A DNA stretch of 64,000 bases from Epiperipatus broadwayi (Eukaryota; Onychophora; Udeonychophora; Euonychophora; Peripatidae): positions 1 to 64,000 of the forward strand of contig JAQFVV010006837.1 in assembly GCA_028023455.1 (NCBI GenBank), given 5' to 3'. Numbering within the stretch: position 1 is the first letter of the stretch; the number at the start of each line of letters is the position of its first letter. A program made the translations under genes and the position numbers. Positions 48,575 to 59,169 of this stretch are shown here, piece after piece. The notes below the pieces were generated by a model, which saw only the letters and a list, made by a program, of their open reading frames with translations, was not told the origin of the DNA and did not search any database.

Positions 48575-51045
48575 TCAAAAACTCCATACAGCTCAGTATG
48601 TATGAATAAATATGCAAAAACCTTTCTCATATATCCCATATAAGCATCCTATAAACTGCAATAAAATAATAAGCTAATGATTATCCTACACTGTGTAAAT
48701 CCTATATTCTGTATGCACTTATATGTTGCACTATATTCTTTGTAGCCTACACCGTAAAACCATTTGTATATCTCAAAATATGTAATCATTAAACATGGAT
48801 AGATAAATAAATGAATGCTTTACTCATATGCTCTCCTTGAACATTTCACCAAAATCTATCAATCATTAAGGTAATGGTAACCTAATGTATTTATAATTTA
48901 TGACAACCTATATTCTATGCATATCCAAGTATCAGTCTTATAATGAGGTAATAATTCAATAATTACATTATATGTGCTGCATACATCCATAATCTATGCA
49001 ATCCTGCATGTTCTATGTATCTGCATCTGTCACATAATAGAGTAACAGTAAAAATTTTCCTGTATGCTGAATTACCCATGTAACTATTAAGTGTTTAATG
49101 AAGTATTGCTGTGAAACATAACAACATTAACAACAATAATAACAACTGCTATTACTACTAACCATTGAACTGGATAATGAAATTATAAAAGATATGTCAA
49201 ATATAAATAATAATTCACATTGTCCAACTGATATTATATAATTTTTTTTTAATTCTAACCTAACAGTTTCAATTATTCCATAACCTTTTTGAGAGTTTAT
49301 ATCTTGCTTTATAAAATTATATAAGTCCCCAATGTAAAGTTAATTATCATTTACATTTAATATAATTTAATTAAAGAAAAACAAAATGCCAGTAGAAGAA
49401 AAATAGATTATGCTGAAGAACAAACAAATAAATAAACAAAATAAAAATGACATTAAAGAAAAGAAGCAGAATTGAGTTTTGATACAAGAATTTTCAACTC
49501 TCCATTCATCATACTACCACTGCAATGAACTTTCAAGGCAAAATGTTTCCAGAATAAAATACTCTGGCAGATAAGCTTAAAACGAAAAAAAGGTCTTTAA
49601 GTGAAAAGTAATAGATGTTTTTTGAGATTTAAGAAAAATTCTACTGCATTATCTACATATATTCTAATGTGATCATAAAATGATGGATGAACTAAAAAGT
49701 ATGTTGTGACCAGAGTATTGATAATGGTAATTTGCTTTTACTTGATAGCTTTTTAATATATTTTGTATTTAGAATTTCAATATTTAAAGATCATCATATA
49801 TTTTAATAAGCCTTATACATCATTAATATACACATATAACGAAATCTTTATAATGTTCAATTAATCAGATTTTCACTAACATAAATTGTAATTTTTCTAA
49901 TTAATCACATAAATGAGAGTAATTGAATTTCATTTCAACATTTTTTTTTCTTTAGTAAACTGTGGTATTTTTTAACTTCAAAATCATGCACATAATATGT
50001 TGAAATCAAAATTATTTCCTGCTTAACGATAAAAATAACATTAACTCATTTCAAATATATTAACTTTTCTTACATCTTTTAAAAGCACTTTACTTAAAAT
50101 TTATCGGTCTGCTTTAATTTTTATTAACTCATATTTTTTTTTTTTAATTAAACATCTAAAATTATTTACTTCTTATGATAATAATTATTTAACAAAGAAG
50201 TGATTAAACTTTTACTACAATGCTACATAACTATTAAAAACTATTTTTTAAAGTAATTTTATATACAATTTGGCAAAAAATTTAACTTTAATATATGTAT
50301 ATATAATGATATCAAAAAATCTTTATACCTTTTTAAGACTCAAAGTTTGTAATGGTATTTTACTTATAGTGATATGTTAAATTGTTTTAATCATGCAATT
50401 GATTGTTATAATTATTACAGAAAATTCACATATACAGAGAAATTCTCAGCATATCCAAAGATGACAGAAACAAAAAAAGAAGAAATTATACTGTTATTGT
50501 TAAACAGTCATAAAATGTTCTTTCAAAAGTCAGTGATGTGGAAAAAAATAATAGAGAACAAATTTACATAAATTGGTTATTTGTCAGCTATCATTAAATA
50601 GCATATACTTTTCTTCAACTATCTCATCTTTATATCACTTACTGTAAGTTTTAGTAACTAATAGATGTCAGATGATAATCTTTAATAAATCGTTATCCAC
50701 ATTATCCTATACAATATATCCAGACTCAATTTAAGCATATGACTTTCATCAGTGAGGTAGGACAGCTTAGGGTAGATATTTATTAAATGCTATCATCTGG
50801 TACTTATTAGCAGCTAAATCTTATAAAAGATGACATATGGATGAAAAAAATATGCAGCTTAAACAGCAATATGTAAAGCTAGATTCATGTAATAAAGTCG
50901 TGATATTTTATTAGCTATCATAAAAAAAATTAGATAGATAACAAACATCAAAAGAATATGTATGTAGTATATCCAGTAATATCATTGATGTTAGCAATTT
51001 AAGACAATTCTGTAATCAGTACAGTGTTCTAAAGGTATGGTTCAC
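48575..51045. other. AT-rich DNA, no supported gene
   Basis: No recognisable element. The 65-codon plus frame at 50374-50571 is Lys-rich with no recognised relatives. Confidence 0.5.
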
Positions 51046-51059
51046 TGTAAGAAATGCAG

Positions 51060-51305
51060 AAAAGCAAAAATTGTATCTGTAAAATCTCACATGAATGTGG
51101 AAGAACATATATTGGGGAAACCAGCCACTTCATCCAAAAATTATTAAAAGAACAAAAATCAATAATAAAAGAAAAATTAGATATGATATGAAAAACATTA
51201 TTTACATCATTATCATAATCAAATAATCTTATTTCTTGTGAGTTCATAAGAAATTTGAATTTCAAAGTACCAGAATTGGAATCAACCCAAGGACATTTCA
51301 TTATA
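51060..51305 (+). pseudogene. Penelope-like element, GIY-YIG endonuclease fragment
   Basis: From about 51066 the plus frame reads KNCICKISHECGRTYIGETS then HFIQKLLKEQKSI, with a stop at 51189. This matches the start of the GIY-YIG endonuclease of Penelope-like retroelements: Cys-x-Cys-type beginning, ECGxxYIGET, then a helix with a basic xKEQK/KEHK segment. Further downstream, with stops, are weak continuations to about 51300. The reverse transcriptase part is not seen upstream, so this is a 5'-truncated copy. The catalytic Tyr of GRTYIG is present. Confidence 0.7.
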
Positions 51306-51309
51306 GAAT

Positions 51310-51725
51310 CAGATACTCTGTCACTGCAGTATATCATATAAAATATTAATCTCAGTTCTAATTTCCTTTTGAATTGAGCACAACCTGATTTGCAAAGGTC
51401 CTATTATGTAATGATTAACAGACTACATTTATTCCTTTATTACTGAAACTTGTTTGTTTCAATGAAACTGTTAATTAAATTTGCTTGAAAGATTATCATT
51501 TTAATTTTTTTTAATTCAGCAATATGTATAAGATAAGGACATAATATTTTGTTGGTCACATAACATTTTAATAAGTGTTTGTAGCTACTACATTTTTAAT
51601 GAATCTACATATAATATTTTTCTATTTACTTTTATATCTTATTTATTTAATAAATTTCTAGAGTATCCAAAATAGAGAGTAATAAAAAATTATGATGAAG
51701 ATGTATGCAATCCTTGTTTCATATG
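51310..51725. other. AT-rich DNA, nothing recognised
   Basis: No coding frame or element recognised between the Penelope-like fragment and the RTE-type LINE. Confidence 0.5.
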
Positions 51726-51726
51726 G

Positions 51727-54627
51727 GTTAAGTCATTATCACCATCATTTCCAATCATCAATCCACTGCAGAATGAAGGTCTCTTCAAGTTCAATCCATC
51801 TTCTCTGATCTCTAGCCTCTCTTCTCGACATCACCCTGGCATACTTCATTATTTCATCTATCCATCTTACGTGTGATCTTTTTATAGGTTTTTTACAATC
51901 TCTTAGAATCCAGTTTAAGAATTCAACTGTCCATCTATTATCATCTCTACTGGCCCAACTCTGCTTCAGTCTCTTAATTCTTTCAATGATGTCAATAACA
52001 TCTCTTTGTTCTCTCACCCATGTATTTCATTTTCAATCTCTTTTTGTTATTCTTAACAAGCATCTCTCCATACTTTGTTGAGTGGTTTGAAATCTCTGCA
52101 TTGCTAGTCTAATAACTGCCCAAGTCTTAAATCCATAAGTAAGAATTGACAAAATACATTTCTTAAAAATGTTCCATATTTTGATTTAATATTAAGTTAT
52201 TTCTACCAAAAGCACTCCAACCAAGTTTAATTCTATGATTAATTTCATTCATAATATTTCCATCTGCAGTAATAATTTGATCATTTGTAGCTTTTAACTT
52301 CTTTGAACTCATCATGATCAATTATCCAAGAAATGGAATGCATAATTATTTCATTTGCATAAATTTGCATCACTCCAAGTCAATTTATTATATTTTGTAA
52401 TACGGCTATGATTATGAGGGCTTGAACCTTGAAAGTGCTTAGCCATTTAATGAATAGATATTAAAATAATATATATTTGCTTTATTTGTTTTTAGCTTTG
52501 TGTGCTTGTGCGTGTTAGTGCATTTTATATATTTTTTGATTCATAATTAGCCACAAAGTATAAACTATTTGCTTATTATATCTTTTGAGAAAATGCATTA
52601 AACATCACTTTAGTCTTTTTAACATTTACTTTTAATCCTACTTTCTTACTTTCACCTGTTAAATCTTGCAACATTTGTTGAAGCTCTAAGGCATTATTCG
52701 CAAAAACAACTATATCATATGCAAAATATAGATGACAAATAATCTCCATATACTTTTATTCTCTTAGCTTACCATTTCCATCCACAAAATACTTTTTGCA
52801 AAGCTGCTGTAAAATGTTTTGGAGATATAGAGTCACCCTGTCTTACACCCTTCTCAATGTTAATCTTCCTAGTATCATTATGTAATCTAATTGCTGCTAT
52901 TACATTTTAAATATTCTTCAGAATATGACAACATTCTGAATCTATATCTTGATGATCCAATGCTTTAGTCACTGAAGAAATGCTTATAAAATCAAATGCC
53001 TTTTCATAATCTACAAATCCCAAATATAATGGCAACTCATATTCTTTGTCCTTTCTATAACTTCTCTCAATACTCAGATGTGATCCACTGTTCTAAAATT
53101 ATTTTTAAATCCAGCTTATTCTTTTGCTTGGTTAAAATCCAAAAGTTGCTGTAGACAACTTGTAATTATCTTGGTAAAAAAAGACTGATAGGTCTTTGAT
53201 TTCTAATACCTTTTTTAAATATTAATATTAGTACCCATTCTTCCAATCATCTCATACATCTTTAGCATTTAGACAGTTGCTATATAACTTTGCCAAATTT
53301 TTTTCTATTTCTTCCCCTGCTTCTTTTATGATATCAATTATAATTCCACCATTACTTGGAGTTTCTCCATTCTTCATAAATTTGATTGCATGTCTCAATT
53401 CTTCATTTAAAATCCTGGGCATTTCAGAAAATATAGTAGTTGTAGGAAGTACTTTTCTTTGTTCTTTATTACTATATAATTCTTGATAGAACTGTTCTAC
53501 ACATTTCATGATGACATTTCTCTTTTTAATAATAGTTCCATCTTTTTTTATTGCAGAAATAAGTTTCCTATCAATACCAAGATGGTGTTTTACACTATTA
53601 AGACTTTTATTCTTCTCTATAGCTTTCCTTGTTAGTTCACAATTATACATTCTTATATCATCATCAATTCTTTTTTGCATCACTTTACAAAATTTGAAAT
53701 GTTCAATTCTTCTTAATGCACCATTTTTATATATTTTCCTATTCTTTCTTTTATTTTACCAGTCAATTGCTGTTTTTATGCATCAGCCATCTTTGTTGTA
53801 GTTTTTAAAAGTGTATCAGTTATCGACTTATTGCATTCATTTAAATTTGAATTATTTTCAAAATCTATTAATATTTGAAAATGACTTGCAAATGCTAATT
53901 TAAATTCATTGGAATATTTCTGAAGATTAGAAATAACAACTGTGAGTATTGTTAATAACTTTTTTCTCTCTAGTTTTACATTCACATATATTTTACATCT
54001 TTCTAATACATAATCACTTCCTGTGTTCAATTTATTAAGAACACTACAATCTTGAAATAGATATTTTCTGTTAGTCAAAATATAATCCAGTTCTACTGTA
54101 TTTTCATTTGGTCATTTCCATGTCCATTTGCATTTAACATTTTTCTCGAAAAAAAAAAAGAATTCAAAAAATAAAGTTTCTCTTTTTATGCAAACTTCAC
54201 AAGTCTATGTCCTCTCTTATTTCTATCACCATAACCAAATTTACATACAACACTTTTTTTTTCTGCAAACTTCACAAGTCTATGTCATCTCTTATTTTTA
54301 ACACCATAACCAAATTTACCTACAGCACTTTCATCTTTTACTTGTTTATCAATTGTAGCATTAAAGTCTCCCATGACAATAATAAAATGTTGTTTGCTCT
54401 GATCAAAAGCTTTTTGTACATCATGCAAACTTCACAAGTCTATGTCATCTCTTATTTTTAACTCCATAACCAAATTTACCTACAGCACTTTCATCTTTTA
54501 CTTGTTTATCAATTGTAGCATTAAAGTCTCCCATGACAATAATAAAATGTTGTTTGCTCTGATCAAAAGCTTTTTGTACATCCATATAAAAATCATCTAC
54601 TTCGTACATTGTTTTAAAATTCATCAT
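51727..54627 (-). pseudogene. RTE-type LINE, long but broken copy
   Basis: Domains appear in order on the minus strand. Endonuclease: HFIIVMGDFNATID (about 54550-54500), then ELDYILTNRKYLFQD, and a GSDY (about 54030-54000) where the family has GSDH. Linker and start of reverse transcriptase: 53683-53252, with EMPRILNEELRHAIKFMKNG. Core reverse transcriptase: IEKGVRQGDSISPKHFTAA at 52860-52802 and FAYDIVVFANNALELQQML starting at about 52725. C-terminus: 52017-51745, RRWIELEETFILQWIDDWK, stop, then a gatggtgataatgac-type tail typical of RTE 3' ends. The FADD catalytic box reads FAYD, so one metal-binding Asp is lost. Frameshifts separate most segments. It is 5'-truncated within the endonuclease and carries an internal tandem duplication (54190-54584). 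Confidence 0.85.
54190..54584. repeat. Tandem duplication inside the LINE endonuclease
   Basis: The block beginning gcaaacttcacaagtctatg occurs at 54190, 54265 and 54425. The last two copies are full 160-bp units that are almost identical; the first is a 75-bp partial copy. The unit covers the GDFNA endonuclease motif, which is therefore present twice in the decayed ORF. The very high identity of the two full copies shows the duplication is younger than most mutations in the LINE. Confidence 0.92.
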
Positions 54628-54639
54628 TTTGTAATAGTT

Positions 54640-55145
54640 TATTTAACTTTATTTGCTGGGCATTCTTTTACACTCACATACATATCAAACATTACCAGCA
54701 GCATTAAAAAGAAAATTTGCTTTGGTTCATTTATTTATATACTGGTTAGTATATTTAAAATATCTGGAAAAAAAGAAGTGATTTTTTAAAACTATTATTA
54801 TATAATTTCGGTATAATTCTGATTTCGACCATCATCATTTTAAATAAATGTTTGATAATAACTCTTGTTTATTTTTCTTTAATGGAATTTGTGTTTTAAT
54901 AAGCTATTTTCTTTCTTCTTTCTAAAACTTAAATCCATAATGGCATTCATAAAATTCATACACATAATGAATATTGGTGGTATAAAGAGATGATTCAGAA
55001 AGTTACTAATAAAATATTTGTTTTCATAATAAAAAAATATAAATCAGCCCTGTAACGTTATATCTATTTGTTTTTAACTGGCAACAGTGCCATCGAGCCG
55101 GATGGATTTCATAAGTATGAGGACCAGAATACTTTCAAAGGGTCA
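54640..55145. other. AT-rich DNA, nothing recognised
   Basis: No coding frame or element recognised; a slightly GC-richer patch lies at about 55070-55145 (gccatcgagccggatgg). Confidence 0.5.
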
Positions 55146-55149
55146 TCTA

Positions 55150-55615
55150 AATATAAAAATATTATTTAGAAAATAATATATACATGCAAATAACTATTAG
55201 ATCACATGGAAGAATCTTACGTAAAAGCAACACAATAATGTCTTACAAATATTAATTTCCAAATTATTATTTATTAGCTAGATCTCTTTTGCTAGCTATT
55301 AGATATTATGCATAATAATAAATTCATAGCAACAGTTTGTGAGAATGAAATTAATTAAATTTCAAATATTCCCAAATAATAACGTCCAATTATATTATTA
55401 TCATGAATATTTGAAATTCAATTAATTTCACTCTCCCAGATTGTAGTTGTTTGAGTGTATTATATATAAACATCTAACGGCTAACAAAGGAGATCTTTTG
55501 TTAGTTAATAAATAATGATTTGAAAATTAATATTTATCAGACATTACCATGCAGCTCTTACGTAAGATTCTTTCATATGATATAATAGTTATTTTTAATA
55601 AATAACATTATATTT
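55150..55615. mobile_element. Foldback element (family FB3)
   Basis: Arms of about 200 bp pair around 55383. Matching pairs are aagaatcttacgtaa (about 55212) with ttacgtaagattctt (about 55558); aatattaatttccaaattat with its mirror about 55515-55535; tattagctagatctcttttg with gagatcttttgttagttaat; and gaaattaattaaatttcaaa with its mirror about 55408-55430. No coding capacity. Confidence 0.8.
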
Positions 55616-55619
55616 GTGA

Positions 55620-57100
55620 TTATTTATACACACATATACATAGTTTCGCTTTAGCTTACTAAGCGCAAACAATTGTTTTAAATAACTAAATCTTTCTTGT
55701 CCCACAGCTTTTATAAATACATATCTTAGCCACTGTGTTTTTTAAATTCATCAATCATTTGTTTTAATTCTAAATCAAATATTATAAATAGAACAAAATA
55801 TCTTAAGGCAATTAAACGAAAGTGATGGAAGATCATGTGATCTCCCAAGAGAGTAACCATCTTAGTACTCTAATTTACTCTTTAAAATAATATACAAATA
55901 ATTATTTTATTGTAATAAGTTACATTAATTATTTTTTGCATCTAAAATTTATTACATAATTCTATTGATATCATGTTAATGTTAGAAATAAAATTTATGT
56001 AATACAGTCATCGTTAAATTCTATGAAACCGTTTAGATGAATGTCAGTTATTAGAATTTTTTTATCCTCTATTCACTGTAACATTAAATATTTGCTTTTG
56101 AAAAAAATAATTTAAAGAAAATCACATATAAAAATAAAGTCAACATTTTTTAATTATCTCTCTTTTTTTAAAAATGCCTTATATATAATAATAAAGCTGC
56201 AACTAAACGTTTCCAATACTAACAAAAAAACAACAGAATTTTATTTTTTTGTATAAATACATCCTAGTACAAGTGAATATAATACATATGACCGTAATCA
56301 AAATCAGTTTTGAAAAAATATATTTTAAAAAGGTATTCAAAAAAATATCAGTTTACACAGCATAGATACAATTACTGTTGTTACAATTATTTTTGATTAG
56401 TGCTACAGATATTAGATGTGAAGAAAGTACTTTCAATGTGGAAAAACATTTTATCGTAATTACATGATTCTCAGCTTATATAATGTTTTACAGAAGCAAA
56501 TGTGATGTGATGTGATGTGATGTATTATGGCTTCTAGTTCTAGTTCACTGCTGCCATCTATTATAAGCTTGAATAAATGCTAGTGTTTATTAAATCCACA
56601 TCCAGTATTATCAATTTCCTTAGACTAGTTTTTTTTTTCTATACAAAAATAAAACTCAAAGCAGTATTATAAAATATTATGCTTTTCATATTGTAGCTTA
56701 TAGATGGAAACAATGAAATAAAATATATACATTTTCTTTCAATATAATAATCTAAATAAAACTCAAAATTTCAGCTGAAATTTTATCTACATTGTTACTC
56801 CAAAAAATCCCATTATATTTCAGAGCATCTAAAGAAAACATTAAATCAAGAGCATCATTTCCCTATGTTAGTGCTACCTATAGTAAGCTGGAGAATTTGT
56901 GCATTTAAGTCCTCATGCAGAATATATTCATAACAAAATGATGACTGGATAAAAAAAATACAAACCAGAAGTAATTCTTTTTCAATGACTGAGAAAATGT
57001 AAATAATAAATCCAATAACCTTGAGGATTTTATGCTATTCATCTAAAGCATAGTTCATAAGTCACTTTATTGTAATGATCACATTAGTAAACTTTTAAGT
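55620..57100. other. AT-rich DNA, no supported gene
   Basis: A short (TGTGA)n tract lies at 56501-56522. No coding frame or element recognised. Confidence 0.5.
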
Positions 57101-57105
57101 CTGAA

Positions 57106-58245
57106 ATGGTTAATTGGTCAGGTGGGTCTGAATATAGTCAAGATGTCATGATGATAAGTTTTCATGAACTATTTGAAAAATTTAAGGGATCACAAGACAA
57201 ATCAGATAAAATATTTGAGGAATTTAGAACTGAGTTTAAAGAGTCTCAAGCCAAACCTGATAGAAAATTTGAGGAAGCTCAGAACAAATCTGACAAAAAA
57301 TTTGAGGAATCTCAGGCTAAGTCTGATAGAGGATTTGAGGAATTTCAAACAAAATTGAGTAAACATTTGAAGACTATCAAAATGAGCTTAAAGAGTCTCA
57401 CATTGAGTGTCAAAACTTTCAAAAAGAAAACTGGGCTTTCTGCAATGAAATGAAACATTTTAAGAAAGTTGAATCTTCCATTCATGATATTCACTAAGAA
57501 TTTAAGTAGGTGTTGGCAGCTACTGTTAATCAGTATAAGGAAGGTGTTCTTGTTACTATTGAAAATAAGTAATAGCATGCAGCTGACAAATATGTTGCTG
57601 GTATTAATTGCCTATATAGAGAATTACAAAGACAAAGAGATAGGCTATGAAGTGCCATTTTAATAAATGTGGAGGTTCAAATAAATCAACTCAAAATTAA
57701 GTTGATGGGAGTTAATGAATCAAAAGTGGTTATACATGATAAGCTAAAGAATCTTTATAAATCTAAAGATTTAAAACAATCCCTAATGCCAAATGGAATA
57801 GAATATAAATACAAAGATAAAAGAATTAGATAAAGAGAAGATAAGCCTAGTAGACAAATGCAAATTTGAATTTAACAAGAGACAGTAGATATTAATGGTC
57901 AAGTTGAAGGTTCAAAAGACCAGGTTGAAGGTTTAAAACAATTAAGTGAAAAGAATGGTTGCCTTGTGATAATCAAAAATAAACTGAGTTACACATTAGT
58001 GCAAATAAAGTTATGAACAATCCATAGATCATGAATTCCCATCATGATGTAAAAGAAAGAAATAAAGAGCAAAGGTCTCACACTTATGTTCAAGAAAAGG
58101 AATGTGAATGAAAATAATGAAATGACATCAACCTTAGAGGGAGTTACTGTAAATGAACATGTAAGCTACAGCAATTCAAATGCATCTAAATTTATAAATA
58201 TAAAAGTATTTAAGAGTGAAAATAGAATCTTTCAGAAAGAATGAA
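57106..58245 (+). pseudogene. Hendecad-repeat coiled-coil ORF, decayed
   Basis: An ATG at 57106 opens a 115-codon frame. Residues ~24-85 consist of an 11-residue repeat of the form FEEsQxKSDrK: FKGSQDKSDKI, FKESQAKPDRK, FEEAQNKSDKK and FEESQAKSDRG, with one shortened unit. Hendecads predict a long coiled coil. Beyond the stop at 57451 the other frames remain protein-like in patches (ENWAFCNEMKHFKKVESSIH; INVEVQINQLKIKLMGVNES; NEMTSTLEGVTVNEHVSYSN). Thus a longer coiled-coil protein has been shifted out of frame, ending near 58245. Composition is Lys/Glu/Ser-rich. I do not recognise the family; a retrotransposon gag or ORF1-like product is the simplest guess. A 64-codon frame in another phase (57164-57358) is a shadow of the repeat. 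Confidence 0.5.
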
Positions 58246-58499
58246 TAAAAAGAATTGCTTTTATTGACAATAATGGAAAATCACTGTGATTTATTTGTAA
58301 AGTGACAATTTCAAATAACAAACTAAGCATTTTTATATTGGACAATTTCCATGATCTAATATATGTATTAAATGTCTATAGCAAAATTTAACTTTATTTA
58401 AATATTCCAAATGCATTCAACTGTTAGTAATAGCACATCAAACAGGTTAGTATATGCACAATATTTCAAGAGGTATTAGTCTCCCCTCTTCTTCAGGTG

Positions 58500-58625
58500 T
58501 TACTGGCCTGACCAGTGACAGTACTAGCATGGGATTTGAACCTTGGTCCTTAGATTCTTGAGTTTTGAATTTTAAGGTAATGCTCTAACCAACTGAACCA
58601 TCCTACCAAAGGCAACAGTCTGTAG
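58500..58625 (-). repeat. tRNA-like sequence within the left arm
   Basis: On the minus strand aggatggttcagttggttag then agcattacc is an excellent A-box region. About 40 bp later, ccaaggttcaaatcccatgc is a near-consensus B box. This is the clearest tRNA-derived sequence in the window, but the insert between the boxes is A-rich and no anticodon stem is obvious, so it is a SINE head or tRNA pseudogene. The right arm has the same sequence with more changes. Confidence 0.65.
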
Positions 58626-58639
58626 TAATTTCATAAACT

Positions 58640-58870
58640 TAACTATGAGGTTCCTCCTGGTTTCTCCACTTTTTCCTAAGAGCAAAGTTGATTGGTGGTT
58701 TCCATACATTTATGTATAGTCACACTGAGTTGGCTTATGAGATTTTTTGCAAATTGTCATGTAAGCAGTTTCTTTAAATTTTCTTCTATGTACCTTTTCT
58801 TCTCTATCCAATATTTTTGTATTTCTCCAATTGAACATATGTTCATTGGCACATACATGTTCTGCTACTT
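58640..58870 (-). pseudogene. Penelope-like element, GIY-YIG C-terminal part
   Basis: The minus strand from about 58870 downwards reads VAEHVCANEHMFNWRNTKIL then DREEKVHRRKFKETAYM. This corresponds to the C-terminal part of the Penelope-like GIY-YIG endonuclease region (AEH....H.F.W.NTKILDRE....R.FKEA), after which the family ends. The N-terminal endonuclease half and reverse transcriptase are absent. Orientation is opposite to the Penelope-like fragment at 51.06 kb. Confidence 0.7.
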
Positions 58871-59169
58871 TAGAGCATTACCTTAAAATTCAAAACTCAA
58901 GAATCTTAAAAACCAAAGTTAGAATACCATGCTAGTACTGTCACTGGTCAGGTCAGCAACACCTGAAGAAGAGGGGAGACTAATACCTTTTGAAATATTG
59001 TGCATGAATGTATTTGGAATATTAAAATAAAATTAAATTTTTCTATAGACATTCAATACATATAATAGATGATGGAAATAGTCCAATATAAAACTACAAC
59101 TAGAATACCATTATCACAAATCTTCAGGAAAACACTACAAACTAAGCAATTTATGTTGACATTATGAAG

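Larger units (their letters stand above)
58331..59093. mobile_element. Inverted arms around a Penelope-like fragment
   Basis: Left arm 58331-58590 and right arm 58868-59093 are inverted copies (ggtaatgctctaa at 58576 with ttagagcattacc at 58870; ttatattggacaatttccat at 58333 with its mirror near 59072-59091). Each arm contains, in outward order, a tRNA-like stretch, tactgtcactggtcaggyca, and cctgaagaagaggggagact followed by ccttttgaaatattgtgca. The last pair of blocks resembles the terminal repeats of Penelope-like elements. With the GIY-YIG fragment between the arms this looks like one truncated Penelope-like copy with inverted terminal repeats. Confidence 0.7.

Noticed and set aside
50374-50571. 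65-codon frame as a small gene
   Set aside because: Composition equals the surrounding A/T-rich DNA, no recognisable motif, and its length is expected by chance in a window of this size.
53277-54789. Plus-strand frames of 69-115 codons over the LINE
   Set aside because: They are antisense shadows of the minus-strand RTE-type LINE; the near-duplicate pair at 54207 and 54442 only reflects its internal tandem duplication.
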